From Achromobacter aloeverae (GTDB lineage: Bacteria > Pseudomonadota > Gammaproteobacteria > Burkholderiales > Burkholderiaceae_B): a stretch of DNA of 64,000 nt. Position numbers and translations under genes: made by a program. Under the pieces are notes generated by a model that searched no databases, was not told the origin of the DNA, and saw nothing but the letters and a program-made list of their open reading frames with translations. This document shows, in pieces, positions 45,751-54,918 of the stretch. Position 1 is the first letter of the stretch; every line of letters starts with the position of its first letter. The stretch is taken from NCBI RefSeq assembly GCF_004121055.1, contig NZ_PYAL01000001.1:62001-126000 (forward strand), written 5' to 3'.

Positions 45751-46536
45751 TCAATATCGGACCCCGGCATCCCGCCCCGCCGAGGCCGCCTGCGCCAGCG
45801 CCCGGGTAATGATGCTGGTCGACACGTTGGCGAAGTAGCGCGCCCCCCAGGCGCCGTACTTCTCCTCGTCGGCTGGCGTCAACGCGATGATGCCGGGGCA
45901 TTTCCCCGCATCGGCGATGGCCTTCAACCCCCGCTCGATGGCGTGCTGCACCGGCTGCGCGTTCCAGTCGCTGCCATGGCCCATGGCATGCGCCAGGTCG
46001 TTGGGACCGATGAATACCGCGTCCACGCCGTCCACCGCCGCGATGGCGTCGGCCGCGGCAATCGCCTCCGGCGTCTCTATCATGGCGATGAAGGCGATGC
46101 CGTCGTTGCTGCGCTGCGTGTGCGCGGCGCCGCCGAAGGCGCCATAGCCCGCGGCGCGCGTGCTGAATGCGCTGCCGCGGCCTCCCAGGGGCGGATAGCG
46201 GGTCATGTCCGCCAACCGCCGGGCATGTTCCGCGCTCTGCACCATCGGCACCTGCACCGCGCTGGCGCCCATGTCCAGGATGCGCGGAAGATCGTGCTCG
46301 AAGCAGCGCACCACCGGCACGATGCCCGACGCCCGCGCCGCCCGCAGCATGTGCTCGGTGACGTCCAGGTCGGCGCTGCCGTGCTCGTTGTCCAGGATCA
46401 CGAAGTCAAAGCCGGCATAGGCGCACATTTCGACAATGGCCGGGCTGGGCAGGCCGTTGAACAGCCCGCGCAAGGGCTTGCCGCCGCGCAGCATGTCGGG
46501 CAGGCGGCCATCGATGGGAAAGCGGGTATCGGTCAT
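45751..46536 (-). CDS. HpcH/HpaI-family aldolase
   Basis: A 261-residue class II pyruvate aldolase of the HpcH/HpaI family, which cleaves 2-keto-hydroxy acids to pyruvate plus an aldehyde. Family markers are FDFVILDNEHG, the metal-binding IAMIETPEA and VFIGPNDLAHAMG. AAGGAG 8 nt upstream fixes the start. It follows a Bug receptor gene by 127 bp. The substrate is probably the imported acid or a product of the dehydrogenases upstream. Confidence 0.92.
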   Translation of the reverse strand: MTDTRFPIDGRLPDMLRGGKPLRGLFNGLPSPAIVEMCAYAGFDFVILDNEHGSADLDVTEHMLRAARASGIVPVVRCFEHDLPRILDMGASAVQVPMVQSAEHARRLADMTRYPPLGGRGSAFSTRAAGYGAFGGAAHTQRSNDGIAFIAMIETPEAIAAADAIAAVDGVDAVFIGPNDLAHAMGHGSDWNAQPVQHAIERGLKAIADAGKCPGIIALTPADEEKYGAWGARYFANVSTSIITRALAQAASAGRDAGVRY

Positions 46537-46663
46537 GCATGTCTCCTTGTTGTGGCTGCCACCGTGGCGTGATGGAACAAGGCGCCGCGCGGGCGCAACG
46601 GCCATTCCGCCATTCCGCGGGGCTATCGCCGGTAGCTCGTCCTGTCAGTGGCAGGCTCGGCCG

Positions 46664-47662
46664 TCAGTCCGCCTGGATTCCGGCATCCTTGATCACCTTG
46701 CCCCACTTTTCGATCTCGCTGCGTTGAAACGCCGAGAAGTCCGCCGGGCCGCGCCCATCCGGCGCGACGCCCAGCATCGTCAATTTAGCGCGAACCTCGG
46801 GCGTGGCTACGGCGGCTGCGATTTCCCGCGCCAGCCGGTCCACGACGGGCGCGGGTGTGCCGGCAGGCGCGAAGATGCCCTGCCAGGACTGCATTTCGAA
46901 ACCCGGCAGGCCCAGCTCCGCCAAGGGCCTGGCCTGCGGCAGGTCGGCCAGCGGCTTCGCGGACGTGACGCCCAGCACCTTCACCTTGCCGGCATCGATC
47001 ATGGGACGTTCCGCAGCGACCGTATCGAAGACCATGTCGATCTGGCCGCCGATCAGGTCGATCATGGATTGCGAACCGCCCTTGTAGACGATCTGCCGCA
47101 GGCGGGTGCCCGAGATCGACTGGAACAGCTGGCCCGACAGGTGCTGCGACGTGCCCGGACCGGCGGTGCCATACGTCAGGGTGTCCGGCTTGGCCCGGGC
47201 CGCGTCGATCACCGCCTGCACCGTGTCGTAGGGACTGTTCGCGCGCACCACCAGCGCGTTGCTGACCATGCCCACCAGCGCGACAGGGGCGAAGTCCTTG
47301 ACCGGGTCATACCCCAGTGACTTGACGAAGAAGGGATTGACCGCGTGCGTCGTGATCGTGCCGCCGACGATGGTGTAGCCGTCGGGCTCGGCGCGGGCGG
47401 CCAGCTGCGTGCCGACGATGCCGGATACGCCGGGCTTGTTCTCGACGATGACGGACTGGCCCAGGCGCGCGGTCAGTTGCTCGGCGATCAGCCGCGCCAC
47501 GCCATCGGATACGCCGCCGGGGGAGAACGGCACGATGTAGCGGATGGTGTGCGTCGGCCAGGCGCCCTTGGCGCCGGCGGCATGCGCGGACGTGGCGACG
47601 ACGCCCAGCGTGGACCCGAGCGCGGCCGTCACGGCCAGCGCGCCTACTAGTTTGCGATACAT
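46664..47662 (-). CDS. Bug/TctC-family receptor protein
   Basis: A 332-residue periplasmic receptor with Sec signal (MYRKLVGALAVTAALGSTLG..., cleavage near SAHAAG). Markers are IVPFSPGGVSDGVAR, VIVENKPGVSG and EPDGYTI. GGAG stands 8 nt before the ATG. It is 49 bp after the LacI gene and likely belongs to the HisD-like/SDR/LacI operon, supplying its substrate. Confidence 0.92.
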   Translation of the reverse strand: MYRKLVGALAVTAALGSTLGVVATSAHAAGAKGAWPTHTIRYIVPFSPGGVSDGVARLIAEQLTARLGQSVIVENKPGVSGIVGTQLAARAEPDGYTIVGGTITTHAVNPFFVKSLGYDPVKDFAPVALVGMVSNALVVRANSPYDTVQAVIDAARAKPDTLTYGTAGPGTSQHLSGQLFQSISGTRLRQIVYKGGSQSMIDLIGGQIDMVFDTVAAERPMIDAGKVKVLGVTSAKPLADLPQARPLAELGLPGFEMQSWQGIFAPAGTPAPVVDRLAREIAAAVATPEVRAKLTMLGVAPDGRGPADFSAFQRSEIEKWGKVIKDAGIQAD

Positions 47663-47711
47663 GGATAGTCTCCTGCGAATCTCGATGCGGGCGGATATGA
47701 CGCCCGCGTGT

Positions 47712-48737
47712 TCATGTTGATGTGCTTTCCCGCGACCGCACCGTCGCGCGCTCCACCAGCACGCATGGCACGACGATGTCGCGCGGCCGCAGCTCGGCCT
47801 GCATCTGCTCCCGCAGCAATCCGACGGTGGCGTCGACCATGGGCTCCAACTGCTGCCGCACGGTGGTCAGCCGATAGGCGCCCCAGGCGGCCTGCGGCAC
47901 GTCGTCGAAACCGACCACGCCCACGTCTTCGGGCACGCGCAGCTTCAGCTCCAGCCGCAGGACGTCCAGCGCGGCGATGGCCATGTGATCGTTGGCTGCG
48001 AAGACGGCGTCGATATCGCCCTGCGCGAACAGGCGGCGCGTGGCCGCCTGCGCCTGGTCGAAGTCGTAATGTCCCGCCTCGCGCCGGTGCAGGTCGTGAC
48101 CCAGCGCGCGCAATTCCTCGCGGAAACCGCGCTCCCGCTCGATACTGGTCGACGAGTCCTCCAGTCCCGCCAGGAAACCGAAGCGGCGGTAGCCGCGCGC
48201 CACCAGCAGGCGCGCCGCCAGGCGACCGCCGGCCGGGTTGTCCGACGTGACGGAGCTGCTGGCGTGGCGCGCCAGCCCGCCCAGCATGGATAGCCGGTTG
48301 AACTGCAGCACGGGCACGCCCACTTCAGCGCAACTGCGCGCGATGTTGGGCGACAGCATGGCCGACGCCATCACGATGCCATCGACCTGGTATTGCAGGA
48401 TCTCCGCCAGCACGCCATCGGCCGCCTCGTCCACCTCGGCGATGAACATCAGGACGTGGTAGCCCTCTTTCTGCAGCTTCTGCGAAAGCTTCTCGATGAC
48501 CAGCGGGTAGAACTGGTTCTCCAGATAGCTCATCACCAGCGCCACGATGCGGCTGCGGCGCGTGATCAGGCTGCGCGCCAGCGCGTTGGGGCGATAGCCC
48601 AGCTTCTGCGCGGCCGCCAGCACCTTGCGCCGGGTCTGCTCCGACACGCTGGCGCCGGGGGTGAAGGTGCGGCTGACGGCGGACTGCGACACCTTGGCGA
48701 GGTCCGCCACGTCCTGCGCGCGCGGCGAGGTCCTCAT
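47712..48737 (-). CDS. LacI-family transcriptional regulator
   Basis: A 341-residue LacI/GalR regulator. The helix-turn-helix (QDVADLAKVSQSAVSRTF) and hinge helix (NALARSL) are followed by a periplasmic-binding-type effector domain. The ATG at 48737 overlaps the SDR stop (ATGA), so it is part of the operon it probably controls. A perfect LacI-type operator precedes the operon at 50886-50901, which implies autoregulation. Confidence 0.92.
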   Translation of the reverse strand: MRTSPRAQDVADLAKVSQSAVSRTFTPGASVSEQTRRKVLAAAQKLGYRPNALARSLITRRSRIVALVMSYLENQFYPLVIEKLSQKLQKEGYHVLMFIAEVDEAADGVLAEILQYQVDGIVMASAMLSPNIARSCAEVGVPVLQFNRLSMLGGLARHASSSVTSDNPAGGRLAARLLVARGYRRFGFLAGLEDSSTSIERERGFREELRALGHDLHRREAGHYDFDQAQAATRRLFAQGDIDAVFAANDHMAIAALDVLRLELKLRVPEDVGVVGFDDVPQAAWGAYRLTTVRQQLEPMVDATVGLLREQMQAELRPRDIVVPCVLVERATVRSRESTST

Positions 48738-49501
48738 GCGGCGGTCCATCCCGCGTCCAGCATCAGGGCGCTGCCCGTCACCAGGCTGGAGGCCTCGCTG
48801 GCAAGGAACACGATGGCCCCCATCACCTCTTCCAGCCGTCCGACCCGGCCCAGCGCGTTGCGCGCGCAGATCCAGTCCCGGAAGCCCGGCTGCGCCAACA
48901 TGGGCGCCGTCATCGGCGTTTCGATGAAGGTGGGACAGATCGTGTTCACGCGAATACCCGCCGTGCCCACCTCCCAGGCCAGCGCCCGGGTCATGCCTTC
49001 CAGCGCGTGCTTGCTGGCGCAATACAGGGTGCGCCGGGGGCTGCCTACATGCCCCATCTGCGACGAGACATTGATGATGGACCCGCCCCGCCCTTCCCGC
49101 AGCAGACGCCGCACCGCCGCGCGGCTGGTACGGAAGGCTGCCTTGACGTTGAGATCCAGGACCGCGTCGATATCCTCGTCGGGCTGCTCGGCCAGGAGCT
49201 TGGGACGATTCATGCCGGCATTGTTCACCAGGATGTCATAGGCCTCGCCTTGCGCCATGACGCGGTCCACCGCCGCCGCATCCGTGACGTCAAGCACCTG
49301 GGCGTCGCACGCGATGTCTTCCGCCCGCAGCGCCACGCAGACCTCCTCCAGCTCGGCGCCGCGCCGGGCAGCCACCGTGACATGCGCGCCGGCGCGGCCC
49401 AGGGCGGCGGCAGCCGCAAGGCCGATGCCGCCGCTGCCGCCCGTCACCAGCGCGCGGCGACCCGCGAGGCCGAACCCCGGGGCCTTGGGCAAGGCGATCA
49501 C
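48734..49501 (-). CDS. short-chain dehydrogenase/reductase
   Basis: A 255-residue classical [11 protein letters not shown] cofactor loop (about residues 16-23), NNAG, active-site Ser in NVSSQMG and YCASK. The start is GTG at 49501, overlapping the HisD-like stop by 4 bp. Together with the HisD-like enzyme it probably oxidises two carbons of a polyol-type substrate. In dihydroxypropanesulfonate degradation, SDR and HisD-like enzymes (HpsO/HpsP and HpsN) act together, which is one model here. Confidence 0.88.
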   Translation of the reverse strand: MIALPKAPGFGLAGRRALVTGGSGGIGLAAAAALGRAGAHVTVAARRGAELEEVCVALRAEDIACDAQVLDVTDAAAVDRVMAQGEAYDILVNNAGMNRPKLLAEQPDEDIDAVLDLNVKAAFRTSRAAVRRLLREGRGGSIINVSSQMGHVGSPRRTLYCASKHALEGMTRALAWEVGTAGIRVNTICPTFIETPMTAPMLAQPGFRDWICARNALGRVGRLEEVMGAIVFLASEASSLVTGSALMLDAGWTAA

Positions 49502-50823
49502 GCCTGCGCTCCGGCGGCCACCGGCTGGTACCACGGCAGGTCCGGGCGCTCGCCGTAGCGGCGCACGCGGATGTTGGCCTGCTCGCCATGGCCGGCGAAG
49601 TTTTCCATGTGGCACAGGCGCGAGCAGTATTCGCCGATGGCCGCGCTGGCGGCGTCCGTCAGCACGCGCTGGTAGGTGCATGTCTTCAGGAACTTGCCCA
49701 CCCACAGGCCGCCGGTATAGCGGGCGTTGCGGTTGGTCGGCAGCGTATGGTTGGTGCCGATCACCTTGTCGCCGAAGCTGACGTTGGTGCGCGGCCCCAG
49801 GAATAGCGCGCCGTAGTTGGTCATATTGCGCAGGAAGTAATCCGGGTCCCGCGTCATGACCTGCACGTGCTCGAAAGCGAGATCGTCGGCCACGCGCAGC
49901 ATTTCCTCCGGCGTGTCACAAACGATGACCTCGCCGCAGTCGGCCCAGCTCCTGGCCGCGATTGCCGCGGTCGGCAGGCTGGCCAACTGACGTTCGACCT
50001 GGGCCAGCGTGTCCTGGGCCAGCTTCTCGCTATTGGTAAGCAGGATGGCCGGCGACGTCGGGCCGTGCTCGGCCTGCCCCAGCAGGTCCACCGCGCACAG
50101 TTCGCCGTCCACGCTGTCGTCGGCGATGACCAGGGTTTCCGTGGGACCGGCGAACAGGTCTATGCCCACGCGGCCATAGAGCTGGCGCTTGGCTTCCGCC
50201 ACGAACATATTTCCCGGGCCCACAAGCATGTCCACCGGCGCGACGGTAGCCGTGCCGACCGCCATCGCGACGACGGCCTGGACGCCGCCCAGCACGAGGA
50301 TTTCGTCGGCGCCGGCCATGTCCATGGCGGTCACGATGGCCGGATGCGGTTGGCCCTGGTAAGGCGGCGCGGTGGAGACGATGCGCTGCACGCCAGCCAC
50401 CTTGGCGGTCAGCACGCTCATGTGCGCCGAGGCCAGCATGGGATATTTGCCGCCCGGGATGTAGCAGCCCACGGCATTCACCGGAATGTGCTTGTGGCCC
50501 AGCACCACGCCCGGATAGGTCTCCACCTCCACGTCCCGCATGGATGCGCGCTGGATCTGGGCGAAGTTGCGGATCTGGGCCTGCGCGAAGGCGATGTCCT
50601 CGATTTCGCGCGCCGACAGCTGCTTGCGCGCGGCGTCGATCTGGGCGCGGGACAGGCGGAAATCCGCGGGGTCCCATTGGTCGAATTTGCGGCTGTATTC
50701 CCGCACGGCGTCGTCGCCGCGGGTTTCGATGTCGCGGATGATGCCTTCGACGGTGGCGCGCACCTTGGCATCGTCTTCGGTCTTCACGGCGGCGGCGCGG
50801 CCGCGCTTGAGGTAGCGAATCAT
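49498..50823 (-). CDS. HisD-family dehydrogenase, probably catabolic
   Basis: A 441-residue member of the histidinol dehydrogenase family. Zinc and catalytic residues are kept: GQAEHGP (Gln, His), FEHVQVM (Glu-His pair), [14 protein letters not shown] (Asp) and a late His (FAGHGEQ). It is not in a his operon but sits with an SDR, LacI regulator and Bug receptor, so histidine synthesis is unlikely. Sulfopropanediol 3-dehydrogenase (HpsN) is a known catabolic relative. GCAGGAGA precedes the ATG. Confidence 0.88.
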   Translation of the reverse strand: MIRYLKRGRAAAVKTEDDAKVRATVEGIIRDIETRGDDAVREYSRKFDQWDPADFRLSRAQIDAARKQLSAREIEDIAFAQAQIRNFAQIQRASMRDVEVETYPGVVLGHKHIPVNAVGCYIPGGKYPMLASAHMSVLTAKVAGVQRIVSTAPPYQGQPHPAIVTAMDMAGADEILVLGGVQAVVAMAVGTATVAPVDMLVGPGNMFVAEAKRQLYGRVGIDLFAGPTETLVIADDSVDGELCAVDLLGQAEHGPTSPAILLTNSEKLAQDTLAQVERQLASLPTAAIAARSWADCGEVIVCDTPEEMLRVADDLAFEHVQVMTRDPDYFLRNMTNYGALFLGPRTNVSFGDKVIGTNHTLPTNRNARYTGGLWVGKFLKTCTYQRVLTDAASAAIGEYCSRLCHMENFAGHGEQANIRVRRYGERPDLPWYQPVAAGAQA

Positions 50824-50885
50824 GGGTCTCCTGCCCTGCAAAAAGTCATCGAGAGGACTGCGTGATGGAAGGCAGTGTTGAATCC

Positions 50886-50901
50886 TTGCATACGTATGCA
50901 A
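50886..50901. promoter_or_regulatory. LacI-family operator upstream of the HisD-like operon
   Basis: TTGCATACGTATGCAA is a perfect 16-bp palindrome with the central CG typical of LacI/GalR operators. It lies 63 bp upstream of the HisD-like ATG, in the 120-bp gap after eutC. The LacI-type regulator encoded three genes down is the obvious ligand. Confidence 0.78.
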
Positions 50902-50943
50902 ATAAGTGGAAACCCTAGGAATCCGCACGGACCGGCGTGCGGC

Positions 50944-51738
50944 TCAGATATCGGTATCGTCGGCTATTTCGTCCTTGAGGCGCACGCCCGAACAACCTTC
51001 GGCGCGCATCCTGCCCGCCAGGTAGGCGATCTTCGTCGCCGCGTCGACCAGGGGCAGGCCCCGAGGGCGAATATTCGAGACGCAGTTCCGTTCCGCGTCC
51101 GTGCGGCCGACCCGTGGCATCCACGTCATGTAGGCGCCCAGCGAATCGGGCGACGTCAGGCCGGGGCGCTCTCCGACCAAAATGATCATGCATTTGACGT
51201 CCAGCGCCTCGCCGATGTCGTCGCCGGCGGCAACCCGGCCCTGCTCCAGGAGGACCAGGGGACCCAGCAACCAGTCTTGCCGCCTGAGCAATGGCGCCAG
51301 GTGGCCCAGCAAGGCGGTCGCATGATGTTGTCCCGCGGTGGCGGACAGCCCGTCCGCCACGGTGATGCAGAGATCCGCGCCGCGATGCCCGCACGAGAGC
51401 AGGCGCTCGCGCGATTCGTCGTCCAGCCGGCGTCCGAGGTCGGGGCGCAAGAGGTAGCGTTCCCGCTCCGCCGCCTCGGTGCGGCAATGAAGCACGGGCA
51501 GGCCCAAGGGCAGCAGGTCGGCGCGCAAGGCATCGATGTCCAGCGCGGCATGCACCGCGTCGCGCGCCCTCGCATGCGACATGCGGAAATCGAGCAAGGA
51601 CTCGGTGGCCAGGGACGCCCCGGTTCGCGGCAGGCCGATGCGCGCCGCCGTCAGTTCCCGCAGCCGCCGCCACAGCGGGGCCGTGGTGGCCGTATCAGGC
51701 AGGTCCGCAGCCGGGTCCTTCGTATCATCTGTCGTCAT
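50944..51738 (-). CDS. eutC: ethanolamine ammonia-lyase small subunit
   Basis: A 264-residue EutC. Family markers include TGASLATESLLDFRMSHARA, the LCITVADGLSA motif and VSNIRPRGLPL. With EutB and adenosylcobalamin it deaminates ethanolamine to acetaldehyde and ammonia. The ATG at 51738 was chosen because GAGG lies 9 nt before it; an ATG three codons upstream is possible. It follows eutB by 11 bp. Confidence 0.93.
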   Translation of the reverse strand: MTTDDTKDPAADLPDTATTAPLWRRLRELTAARIGLPRTGASLATESLLDFRMSHARARDAVHAALDIDALRADLLPLGLPVLHCRTEAAERERYLLRPDLGRRLDDESRERLLSCGHRGADLCITVADGLSATAGQHHATALLGHLAPLLRRQDWLLGPLVLLEQGRVAAGDDIGEALDVKCMIILVGERPGLTSPDSLGAYMTWMPRVGRTDAERNCVSNIRPRGLPLVDAATKIAYLAGRMRAEGCSGVRLKDEIADDTDI

Positions 51739-51749
51739 CGTGCGCATCC

Positions 51750-53123
51750 TCACGGCAACAAGGCGGCGAAGGCCGGCGGCAGGGACGCCGGACGTATCCG
51801 GCCCTTCCCGTCGCACAGGCCCTGTTTCACCAGCCACGCTTCGAACTCCGGCGCGGGCCGCCGCCCCAGCAGTTCCCGCATGGCCAGCGCATCGTGAAAC
51901 GATGTGCTCTGGTATCCCAGCATGATGTCGTCGGCGCCCGGCACGCCCATGACGAAATTCACGCCCGACGCCACCAGCAGCGTCAACAACGCGTCCATGT
52001 CGTCCTGGTCCGCTTCCGCGTGGTTCGTGTAGCAGACATCGCAGCCCATGGGCACGCCAAGCAGTTTGCCGCAGAACTGGTCTTCCAGGCCGGCCCGCGT
52101 AATCTGCTTGCCGTCGTAGAGATATTCCGGCCCGATGAAACCCACCACCGTATTCACCAGGAACGGCGAATAGGCGCGCGCCACCGCGTAGGCGCGCGCC
52201 TCCAGGGTCTGCTGGTCGACACCGTGATGCTGGCCCGCCGACAGCGCGCTGCCCTGCCCCGTCTCGAAATACATCACGTTGGTCCCTACCGTTCCGCGTT
52301 GCAGCGACAGCGCGGCCTCATGGGCCTCGGCCAGCAAGGCCAGGTCGATGCCGAAGCCGCGGTTCGCGCCTTCGGTGCCCGCGATCGACTGGAACAGCAG
52401 GTCGACCGGCGCGCCGCGTTCAACCAGCCTCATGCCCGTGGTCACATGCGTCAGGATGCAACTCTGCGTGGGAATATCCAGGCGCTCCCGCATGTCGTCC
52501 AGGCGGCACAGCAAATCCCTGGCCATGGCGGGACTGTCGGTGGCGGGGTTGATGCCTATCACGGCGTCGCCCGCCCCCAGCAGCAGGCCGTCGAGGATGC
52601 TCGCCGCGATGCCCCGCGCGTCGTCGGTGGGATGGTTGGGCTGCAGGCGCACGGATAGCCGTCCAGGCAAGCCCACCGTATTGCGGAAGCGGGTGACCAC
52701 GCTGCACTTCGCGGCGACCAGCATCAAGTCCTGCAAGCGCATCAGCTTGCTCGCCGCCGCCACCATTTCGGGCGTCAGTCCGGGACGCAGCCGGGTCAGG
52801 GCCGCGGTATCCGTCGTATCGGCCAGCAGCCAGTCGCGAAACTCGCCGACCGTCATGTGGGACACGGGCGCGAACGCCTCGGCGTCGTGGGTGTCAAGGA
52901 TCAGCCGGGTGACTTCATCCGTTTCGTAGGGCACCAGCGCAACATCCAGGAAGGTCCGCAGCGGCAGGTCGGCCAGCACATATTGCGCCGCCACGCGCTC
53001 CTCGCTGGAGCGGGCGGCGACGCCCGCCAGGACATCGCCGCTACGCAGCGGCGTGGCGCGTGCCATGACGTCCTTCAGCCCGTCGAACACATGGCGTACA
53101 GTTCCTATGGTCGTCGCGTACAC
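51750..53123 (-). CDS. eutB: ethanolamine ammonia-lyase large subunit
   Basis: A 457-residue EutB, the TIM-barrel catalytic subunit of the B12-dependent lyase. Clear family segments are VGLPGRLSVRLQPNHPTDD, FQSIAGTEGANRGFG and the GVPMGCDVCYTNHAEADQ region. Start is GTG with GAAGGG about 8 nt upstream. No microcompartment, reactivase (eutA), permease (eat) or aldehyde dehydrogenase gene is adjacent, the minimal organisation seen in many beta- and gammaproteobacteria. Confidence 0.95.
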   Translation of the reverse strand: MYATTIGTVRHVFDGLKDVMARATPLRSGDVLAGVAARSSEERVAAQYVLADLPLRTFLDVALVPYETDEVTRLILDTHDAEAFAPVSHMTVGEFRDWLLADTTDTAALTRLRPGLTPEMVAAASKLMRLQDLMLVAAKCSVVTRFRNTVGLPGRLSVRLQPNHPTDDARGIAASILDGLLLGAGDAVIGINPATDSPAMARDLLCRLDDMRERLDIPTQSCILTHVTTGMRLVERGAPVDLLFQSIAGTEGANRGFGIDLALLAEAHEAALSLQRGTVGTNVMYFETGQGSALSAGQHHGVDQQTLEARAYAVARAYSPFLVNTVVGFIGPEYLYDGKQITRAGLEDQFCGKLLGVPMGCDVCYTNHAEADQDDMDALLTLLVASGVNFVMGVPGADDIMLGYQSTSFHDALAMRELLGRRPAPEFEAWLVKQGLCDGKGRIRPASLPPAFAALLP

Positions 53124-53298
53124 GGTTCACCCTTCCCCTTCCTGGAGTCCGCTGCCATCTTACTCCGCGTACCAGCCGGTAATCGTCTCCTGGTAATCAC
53201 CCCCCTGGTACTCGCGTTCCCGCTGGTCGGCTATCCTTCCACGGTCCGCCGGGTCCGGCGTACGCACCGCCCATTCCCCCCAACCCGGAGCCCCGCCC

Positions 53299-54918
53299 AT
53301 GGAACAGCCACAGCCTCCCGCCATCGCTGCGAGCAGCGAAAACCTGTCGCGCACGCAGGTGGTGGACAAGCCCATGGTCGAAAGCCGCGGCGGCATCGTC
53401 GCCGCGCAAAGTCGCCGCGCGGCCCTGGCGGGCGTGGCGGTGCTCGACGCGGGGGGCGATGCCGTCGACGCCGCCGTCGCCACCTCGTTCGCGCTGGGCG
53501 TGGCCGAGCCCTGGATGAGCGGCGCGGGGGGCGGCGGGGCCATGGTCGTCTGGCGCGCCGACGAGCAGCGCGCCTACGCCATCGACTTCGGCCTGCACGC
53601 CCCCGCCGGCCTCGACCCCGCCGCTTACCCGCTGGCGCCCGAAGCACCCCGCAGCGAGTTCTTCGGCTGGCCGGCGGTGCGGGACGACCTCAACCTGCGC
53701 GGCCCCAAGGCCATCGCGGTGCCTGGCACCGTCGCCGGCATGGGCCTGGCGCATGACCGCTACGGCAGGCTGCCTTGGCGCGACGTCCTGGCGCCGGCCG
53801 TCGACATGGCCAGGCAGGGCTTGCTGGTCGACTGGTACGCCGGGCTGCTGATCGCCTCCTGCGCGCGCGACCTGGCCCAGGATCCCCACGCGGCGGCCAT
53901 GTTTCTCGACGACGGGCAATGGCCCATCGTGGGCGGATGGACCGCCCTTGCGGAACGGCGCCTGGACCAGGGCCCGTTGGCGCGGACCTTGGAGCACCTG
54001 GCCAGCCACGGCGCGGCGGCGTTCTACACCGGCGACATCGCCGAGGCCCTGGCGCGCGACATCCAGGACAAGGGGGGCTACCTGAGCAGCCAGGACCTGC
54101 GCCATTACGCCGCCAGGATGGAAGCGCCCCTGACCATCCCCTATCGCGGCGCCCGCATCCATGCGGCGCCGGGATACACCGCCGGCCCCAGCCTGAAGGT
54201 GGCGCTGGATGACCTGCAAGCCGCGCTGGACGCGCCGGCCGCCGGCCGCGACCTCCCTGGGCCACAGGCCTATGTCGCCATGGCACGCGCGCTGGACCGG
54301 TCGTTCAAGCAGCGGCTGGCGAGGATGGGCGACCTCGACGCGCCCAAGGCGCCCGCTTGCACCAGTCATTTCTCCGTGGTCGACCGTCACGGCAACATGT
54401 GCGCCGTCACGCAGACGCTGCTCTCCGCCTTCGGCGCCAAGGTAGTATCGCCATCGACCGGTCTGCTGATGAACAACGGCATCATGTGGTTCGATCCGGA
54501 ACCCGGCCGTCCCAACTCGCTGGCGCCCGGCAAGAAATGCCTGATGAACGTGTGCCCGGTGGTGGGAGAAACCGCGGCGGGCGACCGCTACGCCCTGGGC
54601 GCGTCCGGCGGACGCAAGATCATGGGCGCGGTGCTGCAACTGTCGGTCTTTCTCAACGACTACGGCCTGACGCTGGAAGACGCCTTCCGGCAGCCGCGCA
54701 TGGACATGAGCGGCAGCGGCACCGTCATCGCCAACAGCAGGTTGCCGGCGGCGGTGATCGATGCGCTGGGCGCGGCCTTTCCCACGGTGCGGACGCAGGC
54801 GACGCTCTATCCCTACGCCTATGCGTTCCCCTCGGCCGTCATGGCCAGCGGGGACCGGCATTTCGGCGCGACGGAAGTCACCTCTCCGTGGTCGGACGCC
54901 ATAGGCCAGCAAGAATGA
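53299..54918 (+). CDS. gamma-glutamyltranspeptidase-family protein
   Basis: A 539-residue Ntn-hydrolase of the gamma-glutamyltransferase family. The predicted self-cleavage site and nucleophile is Thr355 in CTSHFSVVD, and the GASGGRKI loop that binds the gamma-glutamyl group is present. No signal peptide is seen, unlike true periplasmic GGT, so a cytosolic acylase or a cephalosporin-acylase-like role is possible. It is translationally coupled (ATGA) to a sigma-54 activator gene. Confidence 0.88.
   Translation: MEQPQPPAIAASSENLSRTQVVDKPMVESRGGIVAAQSRRAALAGVAVLDAGGDAVDAAVATSFALGVAEPWMSGAGGGGAMVVWRADEQRAYAIDFGLHAPAGLDPAAYPLAPEAPRSEFFGWPAVRDDLNLRGPKAIAVPGTVAGMGLAHDRYGRLPWRDVLAPAVDMARQGLLVDWYAGLLIASCARDLAQDPHAAAMFLDDGQWPIVGGWTALAERRLDQGPLARTLEHLASHGAAAFYTGDIAEALARDIQDKGGYLSSQDLRHYAARMEAPLTIPYRGARIHAAPGYTAGPSLKVALDDLQAALDAPAAGRDLPGPQAYVAMARALDRSFKQRLARMGDLDAPKAPACTSHFSVVDRHGNMCAVTQTLLSAFGAKVVSPSTGLLMNNGIMWFDPEPGRPNSLAPGKKCLMNVCPVVGETAAGDRYALGASGGRKIMGAVLQLSVFLNDYGLTLEDAFRQPRMDMSGSGTVIANSRLPAAVIDALGAAFPTVRTQATLYPYAYAFPSAVMASGDRHFGATEVTSPWSDAIGQQE

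Noticed and set aside
49498-50823. Histidine-biosynthetic hisD
   Set aside because: No other his genes are adjacent. Context is LacI, SDR, Bug receptor and aldolase, as in catabolic HisD relatives.
53197-54912. A 571-codon antisense frame over the GGT-like gene
   Set aside because: The plus-strand gene has a complete family architecture and overlaps correctly with the activator gene.
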